Origin: Lachnospiraceae bacterium
GTDB lineage: Bacteria; Bacillota; Clostridia; Lachnospirales; Lachnospiraceae
Reading direction: 5' to 3'
DNA: 55,828 nt
NCBI GenBank assembly: GCA_028696165.1
Contig: JAQVHQ010000020.1
Coordinates: forward strand, 1 to 55,828
A program made the translations under genes and the position numbers. The stretch's first letter is position 1. Every line of letters starts with the position of its first letter. Shown piece by piece: positions 35,488 through 45,024 of this stretch. Below the pieces are notes generated by a model, which worked only from the letters and a program-made list of their open reading frames with translations, was not told where the DNA came from and did no database searches.

Positions 35488-36771
35488 ATGAAACCATTTA
35501 ATCAGATGAATAAAGAAGAATTACAGAGTTTAAAATTAGAATTAGAAGAGAAATTTGCCAAGGTTCAGGCGCAGAATCTGCATCTGGATATGTCCAGAGG
35601 TAAACCTGCGAAGGCTCAGCTGGATTTGGCCAATGGTATGATGGATGTTTTGGGCAGTGACAGCGATATGGTATGTGAAGATGGAGTGGACTGTCGTAAT
35701 TACGGTGTGCTTGATGGAATCGCGGAAGCTAAGAAACTTCTGGCAGATATGTCTGAGGTAGATGTGGATGAAGTTATCATCTATGGAAACTCCAGTTTGA
35801 ATGTTATGTTTGATACAGTTTCACGTTGTATGACTCACGGGGTACTTGGCGGCACTCCCTGGTGCAAATTAGATAAAGTGAAGTTCTTATGTCCTGTACC
35901 AGGATATGACAGACACTTTGGAATTACAGAATATTTTGGAATAGAGATGATTAATATTCCTATGCTTCCTACTGGACCGGATATGGATATGGTCGAGAAA
36001 TTAGTTGCAGAGGATGCATCTATTAAAGGAATCTGGTGTGTACCGAAGTATTCTAATCCCCAGGGTATCACTTACTCAGATGAGACAGTAAGACGTTTTG
36101 CTCATTTGAAACCAGCAGCCAAAGATTTCCGCATCTTCTGGGATAATGCTTATTCTATTCATCATTTATATGATGATGATCAGGATTTTCTTCTGGAGAT
36201 TCTCGATGAATGTGAGAAGGCCGGAAACCCGGATTTAGTTTATAAATTTATCTCTACATCTAAGGTAAGCTTCCCTGGTTCTGGTGTAGCTGCCGTGGCA
36301 ACTTCTAAGAACAACATGGCTGATTTCAAACGTCATATGAAGTTCCAGACTATCGGACATGATAAGTTAAACCAGCTTCGTCATGCACGTTTCTTTAAAG
36401 ACATGGACGGTATGCACGAGCATATGAGAAAACACGCAGATATTTTAAGACCGAAGTTTGAGGCAGTGTTAGAAGTGCTTGAAAAGGAACTTGGCGGATT
36501 GGAAATCGGAAGCTGGATCAAACCAAAGGGCGGCTATTTCATTTCTTTTGATGCCTTAGAGGGCTGTGCAAAGAAAATTGTGGCAAAAGCAAAAGAAGCA
36601 GGGGTTGTTATGACTGGTGCCGGAGCAACTTTCCCATATGGAAAGGATCCAAAAGACAGTAATATCCGTATTGCTCCATCTTTCCCAACTCCGGAAGAAC
36701 TGGCAGCTGCAGCTGATATCTTTGTGTTAAGTGTAAAACTGGTAAGCATCGATAAATTATTAGAACAGTAG
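35488..36771 (+). CDS. PLP-dependent aminotransferase (Asp_aminotransf type)
   Basis: A 427-residue fold-type I aminotransferase of the class sometimes listed as aspartate aminotransferase subgroup Ic (PF12897). It has YGVLDGIAEAKKLLADM, YGNSSLNVMFDTVS, CPVPGYDRHF, WDNAYSIHHL and the PLP lysine in ISTSKVSFPGSG. The exact amino donor is not evident from sequence alone. It has its own promoter and a terminator after it, so it is probably monocistronic. Confidence 0.88.
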   Translation: MKPFNQMNKEELQSLKLELEEKFAKVQAQNLHLDMSRGKPAKAQLDLANGMMDVLGSDSDMVCEDGVDCRNYGVLDGIAEAKKLLADMSEVDVDEVIIYGNSSLNVMFDTVSRCMTHGVLGGTPWCKLDKVKFLCPVPGYDRHFGITEYFGIEMINIPMLPTGPDMDMVEKLVAEDASIKGIWCVPKYSNPQGITYSDETVRRFAHLKPAAKDFRIFWDNAYSIHHLYDDDQDFLLEILDECEKAGNPDLVYKFISTSKVSFPGSGVAAVATSKNNMADFKRHMKFQTIGHDKLNQLRHARFFKDMDGMHEHMRKHADILRPKFEAVLEVLEKELGGLEIGSWIKPKGGYFISFDALEGCAKKIVAKAKEAGVVMTGAGATFPYGKDPKDSNIRIAPSFPTPEELAAAADIFVLSVKLVSIDKLLEQ

Positions 36772-36842
36772 GATTCTTCAATTAACATAGACTTGAAAGT
36801 GATGAAATAATGACAGAATACATGAGTTAATAAAAATTTAAG

Positions 36843-36925
36843 AAAAAACTATTTCTCTCGAAACCATAGCATTTTTCTAGGAAAAACGCTGAAAAATGGA
36901 AAAATAAGAGAGGAATAGTTTTTTT
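36843..36925 (+). terminator. Terminator after the aminotransferase gene
   Basis: A 17-bp outer stem (36843-36859 with 36908-36924) closes a long loop that has smaller hairpins of its own. A T run follows. Confidence 0.7.
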
Positions 36926-37007
36926 GCTATGAACAAAAGGCTTTACCAGAGAAAACAAAGGTAGTATAATCGAACCATGGGTGTGACAGATAATTAAGAG
37001 GTGAATT

Positions 37008-38396
37008 ATGAAGAACAAATCAAAAGCATTAAAGATCACAATCGGAATACTGATTGCCTTTGTGGTCATTGTGATAGGCGCTTACATGGCCGTGGCACAA
37101 TATTTTAAGACACATTATTATACCGGCTCCATGATTAATGGGATTGATGCAACAGGTAAGACTGTAGAGGAAGTACGTGCGATTATCAATGATGAATTAA
37201 AGGAATATTCCATCACGATAACAGGGCGGACGGATAAGTCACTTACCATAACAGGGGCGGATATCGATCTGACCTATGTAGATGATAATACATTGCAGAA
37301 GCTTATGGAGGACCAGGAACCTTACAAATGGATTAGCTCTATGTCTAATAAGAAAGATTATACCATGAGCGCAAATACCGAATATGATAAGGAAAAACTG
37401 GTAACATTGATGAAGCAGTCTCCATTTTTAGCCGAAGATCAGGTGACAGTACCTGCAGATGCTTATATGGATGAAAATGAAACCGGATATTACATAGTTC
37501 CTGAAGTAGTAGGGGACAAGATGAATGAAGAAACAGTTCTTTCCATGGTGGAAAAAGCTGTTGACGGGGGCGAAGTAGAATTAAATTTTGGAGACGAATG
37601 TTACGAAGCTCCCACCGTATTGAGCAATAATGAAGCATTAGTTGCCAAATGCAACAAGCTGAATGTATATCTAAGTAATAGTATTACCATACCATTTGGA
37701 ACCGGACGTCAGGAAACGATTGTATCTGCCCAGGTAAAAGAATGGATTGTGGAAGGGGAGGACGGAAGTCTCTCATTGAATCAGGAGGCAATTGCTGCAG
37801 TGGTACATGACTGGGCTAGAAAATACGATACCTTCGGTCTTGCACATAATTTTAAGACACATGCAGGCAACACCATAACTATTCCGGCAGGAGGAGATTA
37901 CGGATGGGCTATGCATCAGCCTAAAACTGTAGAAGCGCTGGTAGCTGCACTGGAAGAAGGCGGTGTGCGTACCTTTGAACCGGTTTATCGTTATTCTGCA
38001 ATGAGCAGAGATGAGAATGATATCGGCGGTACCTATGTAGAGGTTAGTATTACAGAGCAGAAGATGTGGTGTTATAAAGACGGTAGACAAATTGTAGAAA
38101 CACCGGTTGTAACTGGACTGCCTACAGAAGATCGTATGACTCATACTGGTTTATATGCTATCGATGCCAAGAAGAGTCCTGATGTGTTAAGTGGACAGGG
38201 ATACGATTCAGAAGTTACGTATTGGATGCCATTTAATGGAAATGAAGGAATTCATGATGCTGACAGATGGAGAACCGAGTATGGCGGAACTATTTATCAA
38301 AGTAGTGGCTCTCATGGCTGCGTAAATACACCATTGGATGCAGTTGCTACAATATATAATACCGTTCAGATTGGTACAGCAGTTATCGTTTACTAG
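37008..38396 (+). CDS. L,D-transpeptidase with N-terminal membrane anchor
   Basis: A 462-residue envelope protein. One membrane helix lies at about residues 8-30. Two peptidoglycan-binding-type (PG_binding_4) repeats fill 40-320. The YkuD catalytic domain follows with the signature SGSHGCVNTP near the C-terminus (Cys nucleophile). It cross-links peptidoglycan through mDAP-mDAP (3-3) bonds or attaches proteins. GAGGTG precedes the ATG. It lies near other murein genes (ddl, murF) but is separated by a terminator. Confidence 0.92.
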   Translation: MKNKSKALKITIGILIAFVVIVIGAYMAVAQYFKTHYYTGSMINGIDATGKTVEEVRAIINDELKEYSITITGRTDKSLTITGADIDLTYVDDNTLQKLMEDQEPYKWISSMSNKKDYTMSANTEYDKEKLVTLMKQSPFLAEDQVTVPADAYMDENETGYYIVPEVVGDKMNEETVLSMVEKAVDGGEVELNFGDECYEAPTVLSNNEALVAKCNKLNVYLSNSITIPFGTGRQETIVSAQVKEWIVEGEDGSLSLNQEAIAAVVHDWARKYDTFGLAHNFKTHAGNTITIPAGGDYGWAMHQPKTVEALVAALEEGGVRTFEPVYRYSAMSRDENDIGGTYVEVSITEQKMWCYKDGRQIVETPVVTGLPTEDRMTHTGLYAIDAKKSPDVLSGQGYDSEVTYWMPFNGNEGIHDADRWRTEYGGTIYQSSGSHGCVNTPLDAVATIYNTVQIGTAVIVY

Positions 38397-38474
38397 AATT
38401 ATTCCTAAGTATTATAGAAACTGTTGGATTTAGAAATTATAGAAAGTATTAGCATTAAAACATGATTATATAAC

Positions 38475-38537
38475 AAAAAGAATACTCCGGACAAAGTTCA
38501 GAATGAACGCTAAGGTCTGTGGGGTATTCTTTTTTTA
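38475..38537 (+). terminator. Intrinsic terminator after the L,D-transpeptidase
   Basis: Stem AAAGAATACTCC...ACA (from 38477) with TGT.GGGGTATTCTTT (to 38533), an inner hairpin, and seven T after. Confidence 0.85.
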
Positions 38538-38594
38538 TGTACTTTTAAGGAAAATTTAATTGTTATCATAATCTGGCTGTGATATACTCGTAAT

Positions 38595-38687
38595 ACTCAA
38601 TTCTGAGTAGCTATACATATGTGTATGGTGTCATAGAAAGGTTCATCTGAACTTTTCATCTATTCTAATTAAGCGAATTCCGCTTAA
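38595..38687 (+). promoter_or_regulatory. Hairpin-rich leader of the adhesin gene
   Basis: Four small dyads follow one another within about 95 nt: ACTCA/TGAGT (38595-38608), ATAC/GTAT (38613-38626), GTTC/GAAC (38641-38652) and TTAAGCG/CGCTTAA (38669-38687, loop of 5). They precede a GGGGG tract (near 38718) and the adhesin ATG at 38802. No known riboswitch was recognised. The 405-nt gap 38397-38801 otherwise holds the terminator above. Confidence 0.45.
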
Positions 38688-38801
38688 GTAATTCCCAAGT
38701 GAAAAATCAAAAAAGAAGGGGGTAATGCCTATGGACAGGTGAGGTCTGTAACTTGATGTTCTTATCGTATACAGGATTGGATATCCGGAAAGGAAATTAT
38801 A

Positions 38802-41078
38802 ATGAAAAGAATAAAAAGAGTAATAATCAGTGTCTGCCTTGGCATGACTTTTTTGCTTGGGCAAATATTGTCTGTGGCTGCGGCTGTGGAGGGACCTACA
38901 GTGCCGGCAATTGAAGTAAGGTCCTTTAGTAACAACTTCCTGGTCTATCTGGAGGCACCCGGAAGTACTGCACCGCCATTTTTAACGACACCAAAGGGTA
39001 TATACAGGGGCGCTGACCGTTACGGAAATGATTTATCCGGACAGGCAGTATATTGCCTGGAAGCTGCAAAAGACAGTCCGAATAATCTATTGTTTCAGTA
39101 TGGTAATGGAAATAAAATCACCGGCGCTATGAATTATGTATTATCTCACGGATTCAAGCGCGGATGGAGTTCAGGAACTACAGATATGGATGCAAAATAT
39201 TCTCTGGGAAGTCCTCAGACAGATTACTATATCACCCAGATGGCGATGCATATTATAGCACCTAATGAGCCCTATAGTCTGGAGACATTTGCAGCAGTGG
39301 CAGGACGTAATCGGGCGATATATGATAAAATTGCGCTCTTGGTGCAGGATGCCTATGACAATGATGCGGCAGGGAATGCAATTAGTACGGAGTTTTCCAT
39401 CACTCCGGAAGTGAATGGGGCTGAAAACTGGGAGAATTACTCCTATGAAGGGAAAGAGGGATATCTGAGTCAGGAGTTTAGCGTATCGGGATATCTGGAA
39501 AATGCAGTGTGGCATTTAAGCGATTCCCGTGCAGTAAGAATCCCAAGTGACAGTAACAGTCCGGATGGAAATTTCCGTGTGTGGATCTCGAAAGAGGCGG
39601 TTATGGAGAGCTGCGGAGGAATACTTCAGATTACGCTGGAAGGTTCTATCGCTCAGTTGGGCGGATATACCTATTCTTACAGTGCTCCTAATATACAGAG
39701 TGTCACTTTTCAGCAGATGGTGTTTGGACAGTCACAGCCGGCTGCATATCAGGTGACAGCAGTTTATCCAGAAGTTCCCAAAGTAAAAGTAGCGAAGCTG
39801 GCAGATAAGACAACCGGAGCTGAACTTTCTGACGGACGGTATATGGGAAGCAAAATTCCCGGTACTTATTATCCGGATGAAGTGGTAGATTACACGCTTA
39901 CTGTAACGAACAGCGGTAATACACTTCTTCGAAATGTCAAATTAGAAGATACGATGGAAGAAAGACTAAAAAAATATGTGTTAGAAGGAAGCTGTGCTTT
40001 TTTTGCAGTTGAGGGGGAAACAAAAGAAAATGGAGAAATACAAGAAACAAGAGTTCAATTAGAGGAAGGTATAAACTTCAAAACAATACAAGACAAAGAT
40101 ATTCATGTTATTTCTAATACAGATACTTCGCTTGTGTTAGACGGCTTAGAACCAGGGGATGCGGCGGTTATCCATTATCAAGTGCAGTTAGTTGACAGTG
40201 AACTATTCCAAATGGAGGATGATTTGAGAAATGATGTGTTGGTGACAGCAGATTATGGGACCAGGGAAGAAATCAAAGGTCAGGTACCCCAGGACGAGGA
40301 TGACAGCGATTTTGACCGCATACAGATTCGTCACGCGAAAGTAAAAATCTCAAAACTGGCAGATAGAACTACAGGAGTAAAAGAATTAGATTACCGTTAT
40401 GAAGGTACGAAAAAACCAGGTGATTATAGACAGGGAGAATCCGTAGATTATAAGATCCTTGTGGCAAACAGCGGTTCATTGGATGTTACGAATCTTCGTG
40501 TGGAAGATGTGATGGATAAGTATCTGGTAACAACTTTTGTAAAAGATACCCTCAGTTTTCAGCTTCCGGATAATGGGACTTTTACCTCGGTGAAGGGAGA
40601 TACTATTCAGGCAGAATTAAAGGATAGTCAGATTATACTGTTGGATCACCTAAAAGTAGGAGATGCCATAGAATTGCATATGAAAGCTCAAATTAAAGAA
40701 GATGCTCATGTAATCGAAGGACTTGACAATCAGGTAAAAGTAACAGGAACTTATAATCGGGATGGTCAGGAGACTTCCATTACAGAAGATGAAGATGACT
40801 GGGATGAGGATGCTATCAATGTCATAAGGAAGATAGAAGAAACCAGAAAGACAGAGACAACAGATGACAGCTCCAAGAAAATCACAACTACAGTTAACCC
40901 GGTTATTACCTCAAGTTCTGTAAATGGAGGTGGAAGTCTGATGAAAACAGCAAGCACCACTTCTCAGGCGACTCCTGTAAAAACCGGAGATACTACACCA
41001 ATTGCGCTCTATTTATTTTTATTATTTATCACAGGTGGCGGGATATTTCTGCCTGTTGCATTGACAAAAGTTCGCTGA
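38802..41078 (+). CDS. Sortase-anchored surface adhesin with thioester domain
   Basis: A 758-residue cell-wall protein. Signal peptide at 1-28. A thioester (TQXA) domain follows, with C85 in VYCLEAAKD and Q146 in YYITQMAMH, which can form an internal thioester that attaches covalently to host or surface amines. Two repeats of about 150 residues (from 327 KVKVAKLADKTTG and from 513 KVKISKLADRTTG) resemble DUF11/pilin-like beta domains. The C-terminus has a Thr/Ser-rich stretch, the sortase-type motif PVKTGD at 725-730, a hydrophobic helix and a short basic tail. No sortase gene is in the window. Confidence 0.85.
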   Translation: MKRIKRVIISVCLGMTFLLGQILSVAAAVEGPTVPAIEVRSFSNNFLVYLEAPGSTAPPFLTTPKGIYRGADRYGNDLSGQAVYCLEAAKDSPNNLLFQYGNGNKITGAMNYVLSHGFKRGWSSGTTDMDAKYSLGSPQTDYYITQMAMHIIAPNEPYSLETFAAVAGRNRAIYDKIALLVQDAYDNDAAGNAISTEFSITPEVNGAENWENYSYEGKEGYLSQEFSVSGYLENAVWHLSDSRAVRIPSDSNSPDGNFRVWISKEAVMESCGGILQITLEGSIAQLGGYTYSYSAPNIQSVTFQQMVFGQSQPAAYQVTAVYPEVPKVKVAKLADKTTGAELSDGRYMGSKIPGTYYPDEVVDYTLTVTNSGNTLLRNVKLEDTMEERLKKYVLEGSCAFFAVEGETKENGEIQETRVQLEEGINFKTIQDKDIHVISNTDTSLVLDGLEPGDAAVIHYQVQLVDSELFQMEDDLRNDVLVTADYGTREEIKGQVPQDEDDSDFDRIQIRHAKVKISKLADRTTGVKELDYRYEGTKKPGDYRQGESVDYKILVANSGSLDVTNLRVEDVMDKYLVTTFVKDTLSFQLPDNGTFTSVKGDTIQAELKDSQIILLDHLKVGDAIELHMKAQIKEDAHVIEGLDNQVKVTGTYNRDGQETSITEDEDDWDEDAINVIRKIEETRKTETTDDSSKKITTTVNPVITSSSVNGGGSLMKTASTTSQATPVKTGDTTPIALYLFLLFITGGGIFLPVALTKVR

Positions 41079-41125
41079 TTGATTAGTATTAGTAGAATAG
41101 AGAAAAATAAAGAGGAGTGTTTCAT

Positions 41126-42160
41126 ATGAATATCGTCGTTTTAGCAGGTGGAATCAGTACAGAGAGAGATGTATCTATCGTATCAGGAACACAGGTTTGT
41201 AAAGCCTTGCGGAAAAAGGGACATAATGCCATTATATTAGATGTTTATTTTGGAAATGACAAGATAGACATGGCAGAGCCTTTTACCGGTGACTATAATC
41301 TGGATAACGAAGTGGAATATATAAAAAGCTTTAATCAGCCATTTGAAGAATTACAAAAACTTAAAAGAGATTTCTTCGGACCAAACGTAATCGAATTATG
41401 TAAGATGTCAGATATAGTATTTCTGGCTTTACATGGCGAGAATGGTGAAAATGGTAAGATTCAGGCGGCCTTTGATCTGTTGGATATTAAATACACAGGT
41501 ACCGGATATCTTGGAAGTGCATTGGCTATGGATAAAGGTTTATCCAAGAAGATGCTGAATGCTTCCCAGGTTCCTGCTCCACAGGGCTTTTCCATTTTCA
41601 AGGGAGAAGAGGTTACGAAACTTAGTGAGCGTGGAATGAACTTTCCTGTAGTGGTGAAACCCTGCTGCGGCGGTTCCAGCGTAGGTGTTTATATCGTCAA
41701 TGACCAGAAGGAATATGAAGATGCTCTGGTGCAGGCTTTTCATTATGAAGATGAAGTAATTGTAGAAGACTATATAAAAGGAAGAGAGTTTTCAGTAGGT
41801 GTTGTAGACGGAAAGGCTTATCCTATTATAGAGATTGCACCAATTCAGGGATTTTATGATTACAAGAATAAATATGAAGCGGGAAGTACCATAGAGACAT
41901 GTCCGGCTGTTCTGTCAGAAGATGAGACAGCTAAGATGCAGAAATATGCAGAAGAAGGCTATCAGGCGCTGGCGCTGGATGCGTATGGAAGACTTGATTT
42001 TCTCATGCGTGAAAATGGTGAGATGTTCTGTCTGGAGGCTAATACCTTACCTGGCATGACCCCTACTAGTCTGCTTCCTCAGGAAGCGGGAGCTCTTGGC
42101 ATGGATTTTCCGGAATTATGCGAAGAACTGATTCGGGTTTCTATGAAAAAATATCAATAG
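41126..42160 (+). CDS. ddl: D-alanine--D-alanine ligase
   Basis: A 344-residue ATP-grasp ligase making D-Ala-D-Ala for peptidoglycan. Motifs: N-terminal VVLAGGISTERDVS, HGENGENG, YTGTGYLGSALAMDKG, VVKPCCGGSSVGV, the omega-loop YDYKNKY with Tyr (the D-Ala-D-Ala type, not D-lactate), and LEANTLPGMTPTSLLP. The ATG at 41126 is chosen over GTG 41117, since GAGGAG at 41113-41118 serves it. It is followed after 24 nt by murF, whose substrate it makes. Confidence 0.95.
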   Translation: MNIVVLAGGISTERDVSIVSGTQVCKALRKKGHNAIILDVYFGNDKIDMAEPFTGDYNLDNEVEYIKSFNQPFEELQKLKRDFFGPNVIELCKMSDIVFLALHGENGENGKIQAAFDLLDIKYTGTGYLGSALAMDKGLSKKMLNASQVPAPQGFSIFKGEEVTKLSERGMNFPVVVKPCCGGSSVGVYIVNDQKEYEDALVQAFHYEDEVIVEDYIKGREFSVGVVDGKAYPIIEIAPIQGFYDYKNKYEAGSTIETCPAVLSEDETAKMQKYAEEGYQALALDAYGRLDFLMRENGEMFCLEANTLPGMTPTSLLPQEAGALGMDFPELCEELIRVSMKKYQ

Positions 42161-42184
42161 AGAATACGGGTAATGGGAGGAACT

Positions 42185-43552
42185 ATGAAGAACTTAACAT
42201 TAGAACATATTGCAGAGGCTTGTGATGGACAGTATTATGGGGATGAAGATAAGAAGCAGCAGTGTATTACCAGTGTGACCACGGACAGTCGTATGGTAGA
42301 GACGGGTGCACTGTTTGTACCGATTGTCGGAGCAAGAGCAGACGGTCACGATTTTATCGAGGCTGTTATGGAAGCTGGTGCACTCTGTACACTTAGTGAA
42401 GTAAAACTGGGACGTGTTGATTTTCCGTATATAAAAGTAAAGTCTACGCTTCAGGCGGTGAAGGATTTAGCGGAATACTATCTGGAACAGCTTGATATTC
42501 CAGTGGTTGGTATCACAGGAAGCGTGGGAAAGACCAGTACCAAAGAAATGATTGCAGCAGTACTGGAACAGAAATACCAGGTTTTAAAAACCCAGGGGAA
42601 TTTTAATAATGAACTGGGGTTACCACTGACTGTTTTTCGTTTGAGAGAATCTGATGAAGTGGCGGTACTGGAGATGGGAATCAGTGACTTCGGTGAGATG
42701 AGTCGTCTGGCTAAAATTGCAAAACCGGATATTACGGTTATTACCAATATTGGAACCTGTCATCTGGAGAATTTAGAAGACCGTAATGGAGTACTGAAGG
42801 CAAAAACAGAAGTGTTTGATTATATGAAATCAGATGGTATTACCATATTAAATGGAGATGATGATAAGTTAAATACCATCGAAGAAGTTCATGGAAAAGT
42901 CCCGGTATTCTTTGGTAAGGGAGAACAGAATACATACTGTGCTACGGATATTGTGAACCGTGGTATGAACGGAACAATCTGTCAGATACATACACCATCA
43001 GGGGAATTTGCAGCAACGATACAAATTCCTGGAGAACATATGGTGATGAATGCGCTGGCAGCTGCAGCCATAGGTGAACGTCTCGGACTTACAAAGGAAC
43101 AGATAGCGAAGGGAATAGCATCCTGCGAGGCTCTTGGAGGCCGCAATCATATCATTCGTGCCAATGGGCTGACCGTACTGGATGACTGTTACAATGCCAA
43201 TCCAATGTCCATGCGTTCAGGTATAGATGTATTGGCGAATACCCAGGGAAGAAAAGTTGCAATTTTAGGTGATATGGGTGAGTTAGGTTCTGATGAGAGA
43301 AAACTTCATTATGAAGTCGGTGTCTATTTGGAAAAAGCGGATATTGATTTATTGATTGCCGTTGGTCCGCTTGCAAAAGAGATGGTTTTTGGCGCTAAGT
43401 CTATTAATACAGACAATAAGATACAGTATTATCAAACAAAAGAAGATCTGATTAACAGCCTGGATGAGATTATTGAACCGGGAGATTCCATTTTGGTAAA
43501 GGCCTCTCACTTTATGGGGTTTGATGAGATTGTTCAGGTATTGACAAAATAG
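42185..43552 (+). CDS. murF: UDP-N-acetylmuramoyl-tripeptide--D-Ala-D-Ala ligase
   Basis: A 455-residue Mur ligase adding D-Ala-D-Ala to the UDP-MurNAc-tripeptide. It has TTDSRMVETGALFVPI, the P-loop GITGSVGKTSTKEMI, LEMGISDFGEMSRLA, GGRNHIIRANGLTVLDDCYNANPMSM and GDMGELG. The ATG at 42185 is set by GGGAGGA; the earlier in-frame ATG at 42173 overlaps that site. It forms an operon with ddl and ends at a strong bidirectional terminator. Confidence 0.95.
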   Translation: MKNLTLEHIAEACDGQYYGDEDKKQQCITSVTTDSRMVETGALFVPIVGARADGHDFIEAVMEAGALCTLSEVKLGRVDFPYIKVKSTLQAVKDLAEYYLEQLDIPVVGITGSVGKTSTKEMIAAVLEQKYQVLKTQGNFNNELGLPLTVFRLRESDEVAVLEMGISDFGEMSRLAKIAKPDITVITNIGTCHLENLEDRNGVLKAKTEVFDYMKSDGITILNGDDDKLNTIEEVHGKVPVFFGKGEQNTYCATDIVNRGMNGTICQIHTPSGEFAATIQIPGEHMVMNALAAAAIGERLGLTKEQIAKGIASCEALGGRNHIIRANGLTVLDDCYNANPMSMRSGIDVLANTQGRKVAILGDMGELGSDERKLHYEVGVYLEKADIDLLIAVGPLAKEMVFGAKSINTDNKIQYYQTKEDLINSLDEIIEPGDSILVKASHFMGFDEIVQVLTK

Positions 43553-43600
43553 TGACTTTCAGATGAAACTGGCGGTTGTTAGAAATGTAAGATTAAAGGG

Positions 43601-43660
43601 AAATAAAAGACAGGATTACGATCATACATAAAGCTATGGTCATAATCCTGTCTTTTATTT
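43601..43660. terminator. Bidirectional terminator between murF and plsC
   Basis: An 18-bp perfect stem (43601-43618 with 43643-43660) with A/T-rich ends on both strands, between convergent genes. It reaches into the plsC stop. Confidence 0.9.
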
Positions 43661-44399
43661 ATATATTTGCTTCGTTTTTTTTCAGGGTCTCTAAAATCAG
43701 ATTCTGACAATAAGCGCCCACGAATTTTTTCTGCTCTTTATCCAGATCTTTAATATAGACCGGAGGAAGATATTCTAAGATTACATGTACCGGGCGCATA
43801 CGGGGGAACTGGTCTTCAAAAATAGCAGAAGTATGATTCAAGGCCATTGGTACAATCGGACAGCCTGTCTTCTGGGCTATCTTGAAACTGCCTTCATGGA
43901 AGGGAAGTAATTCTAAATCACTGCCCCCTTTGTTGCGGGTTCCTTCCGGAAATATGCAGATGGAAATACCGTTTTTTACTTTATCAATGGCTGCCAGAAT
44001 TACTTTTAAGCCTTCTTTTACATTGGTACGGTCTATGAACAGACAGTGCAGATATCTCATCCAGTTGCTGAGAAGTGGTATCTTTTCCATTTCCTTCTTG
44101 GCTACGTAGCCGGTTCGGTTGCCGCAACGTACATAAGTCAGGAGAATATCAAAAAAGCTGCGGTGGTTGCCTACATATAATACAGCAGTGTCCTTAGGAA
44201 CATTTTCTTCTCCAATTATGGTTATTTTTGCACCTGTAATCCAAAGACATATATTAAATACGCCCTGAACAATTCGAAGAGAGGAGATATCCTTTGCTCT
44301 CGGATTGAATTTTCCGATAATCCATTCCACAATTAAAACTGGTATAGACAGAATTAAAAAGCCTATAACTACAATACATACTAAAAAAAATCGTATCAT
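43659..44399 (-). CDS. plsC: 1-acyl-sn-glycerol-3-phosphate acyltransferase
   Basis: A 246-residue membrane acyltransferase of phospholipid synthesis. An N-terminal hydrophobic helix is followed by the catalytic NHRSFFD (HX4D) and the substrate motif FPEGTRNKGG. It acylates lysophosphatidic acid to phosphatidic acid. Length is normal. It is convergent to murF and divergent from the PrcB-like gene. Confidence 0.92.
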   Translation of the reverse strand: MIRFFLVCIVVIGFLILSIPVLIVEWIIGKFNPRAKDISSLRIVQGVFNICLWITGAKITIIGEENVPKDTAVLYVGNHRSFFDILLTYVRCGNRTGYVAKKEMEKIPLLSNWMRYLHCLFIDRTNVKEGLKVILAAIDKVKNGISICIFPEGTRNKGGSDLELLPFHEGSFKIAQKTGCPIVPMALNHTSAIFEDQFPRMRPVHVILEYLPPVYIKDLDKEQKKFVGAYCQNLILETLKKNEANI

Positions 44400-44518
44400 C
44401 TCGTCACCTGTTCCTTATCTTTCGTGTAATCAAAGCAGAGATTTGTAATCCGCTTCGCAATTGCTAGATTAATTATAACCAAGGTATGCCACAGGCGCAA
44501 GTAAAAGGAGAAAAGTAA

Positions 44519-44547
44519 TCATATTTTCCCTAATGTTTCATACATAT
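44519..44547 (+). promoter_or_regulatory. SigmaE-like sporulation promoter
   Basis: -35-like TCATATT at 44519-44525, 13-nt spacer, -10-like CATACATAT at 44539-44547, resembling the sigmaE consensus (KMATATT, about 14 nt, CATACAnT). It precedes a PrcB-like lipoprotein and a SPOCS-domain gene, which fits mother-cell expression. The spacer is one short of the usual. Confidence 0.5.
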
Positions 44548-44567
44548 ATCTTATAAGGGGGACAGCT

Positions 44568-44975
44568 ATGAGCCGTATTGTGATAATTGTGATGGCCATA
44601 ATCAGTGCATTGGGAATGGCAGGATGTGGATTGTATCAGCTTAAAACTGAAGAGGAGCAGCCTTTAGAGTATACTGTCGTATCAGAAGATAATCTTCCGG
44701 AAATGCTAAAGACTATGATAGAGGAACGCAAACAGACACCATTTCAGCTTTCTTATCTGGAAGAGGACAGTCTGTATATGGTACAAGGTTACGGAGAGAA
44801 GGAGACCGGAGGTTACGATATTACAGTTGGGAAATGTGTATTGGCTGAGGAATCTATTCATGTAGAATGCAATCTGACCGGACCTGTGGATCCAAAGAAG
44901 GAAGAGGCAGTAAAATCGTATCCATATATAGTACTAAAGACAGAGCGGCGGGAGGAACCGGTAATATTTGATTAG
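44568..44975 (+). CDS. PrcB_C domain lipoprotein
   Basis: A 135-residue probable lipoprotein. The signal peptide ends at GMAGC (Cys20). The C-terminal 60 residues resemble the PrcB_C domain (GGYDITVGKCVLAEESIHVECNLTGP, then YPYIVLK), first described in a spirochaete protease complex subunit. Its role here is unknown. It lies behind a sigmaE-like promoter. The next gene (SPOCS-LysM) starts 49 nt later, so the two may form a sporulation operon. Confidence 0.65.
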   Translation: MSRIVIIVMAIISALGMAGCGLYQLKTEEEQPLEYTVVSEDNLPEMLKTMIEERKQTPFQLSYLEEDSLYMVQGYGEKETGGYDITVGKCVLAEESIHVECNLTGPVDPKKEEAVKSYPYIVLKTERREEPVIFD

Positions 44976-45024
44976 CCAGGGGATGCTGCAGACAGAGTGT
45001 CAGTTAGTAGAGGAGGGTTTAACT

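Noticed and set aside
44968-45024. Upstream in-frame extension of the SPOCS-LysM gene
   Set aside because: Overlaps the PrcB-like gene and lacks a ribosome site; GAGGAGGG points to ATG 45025.
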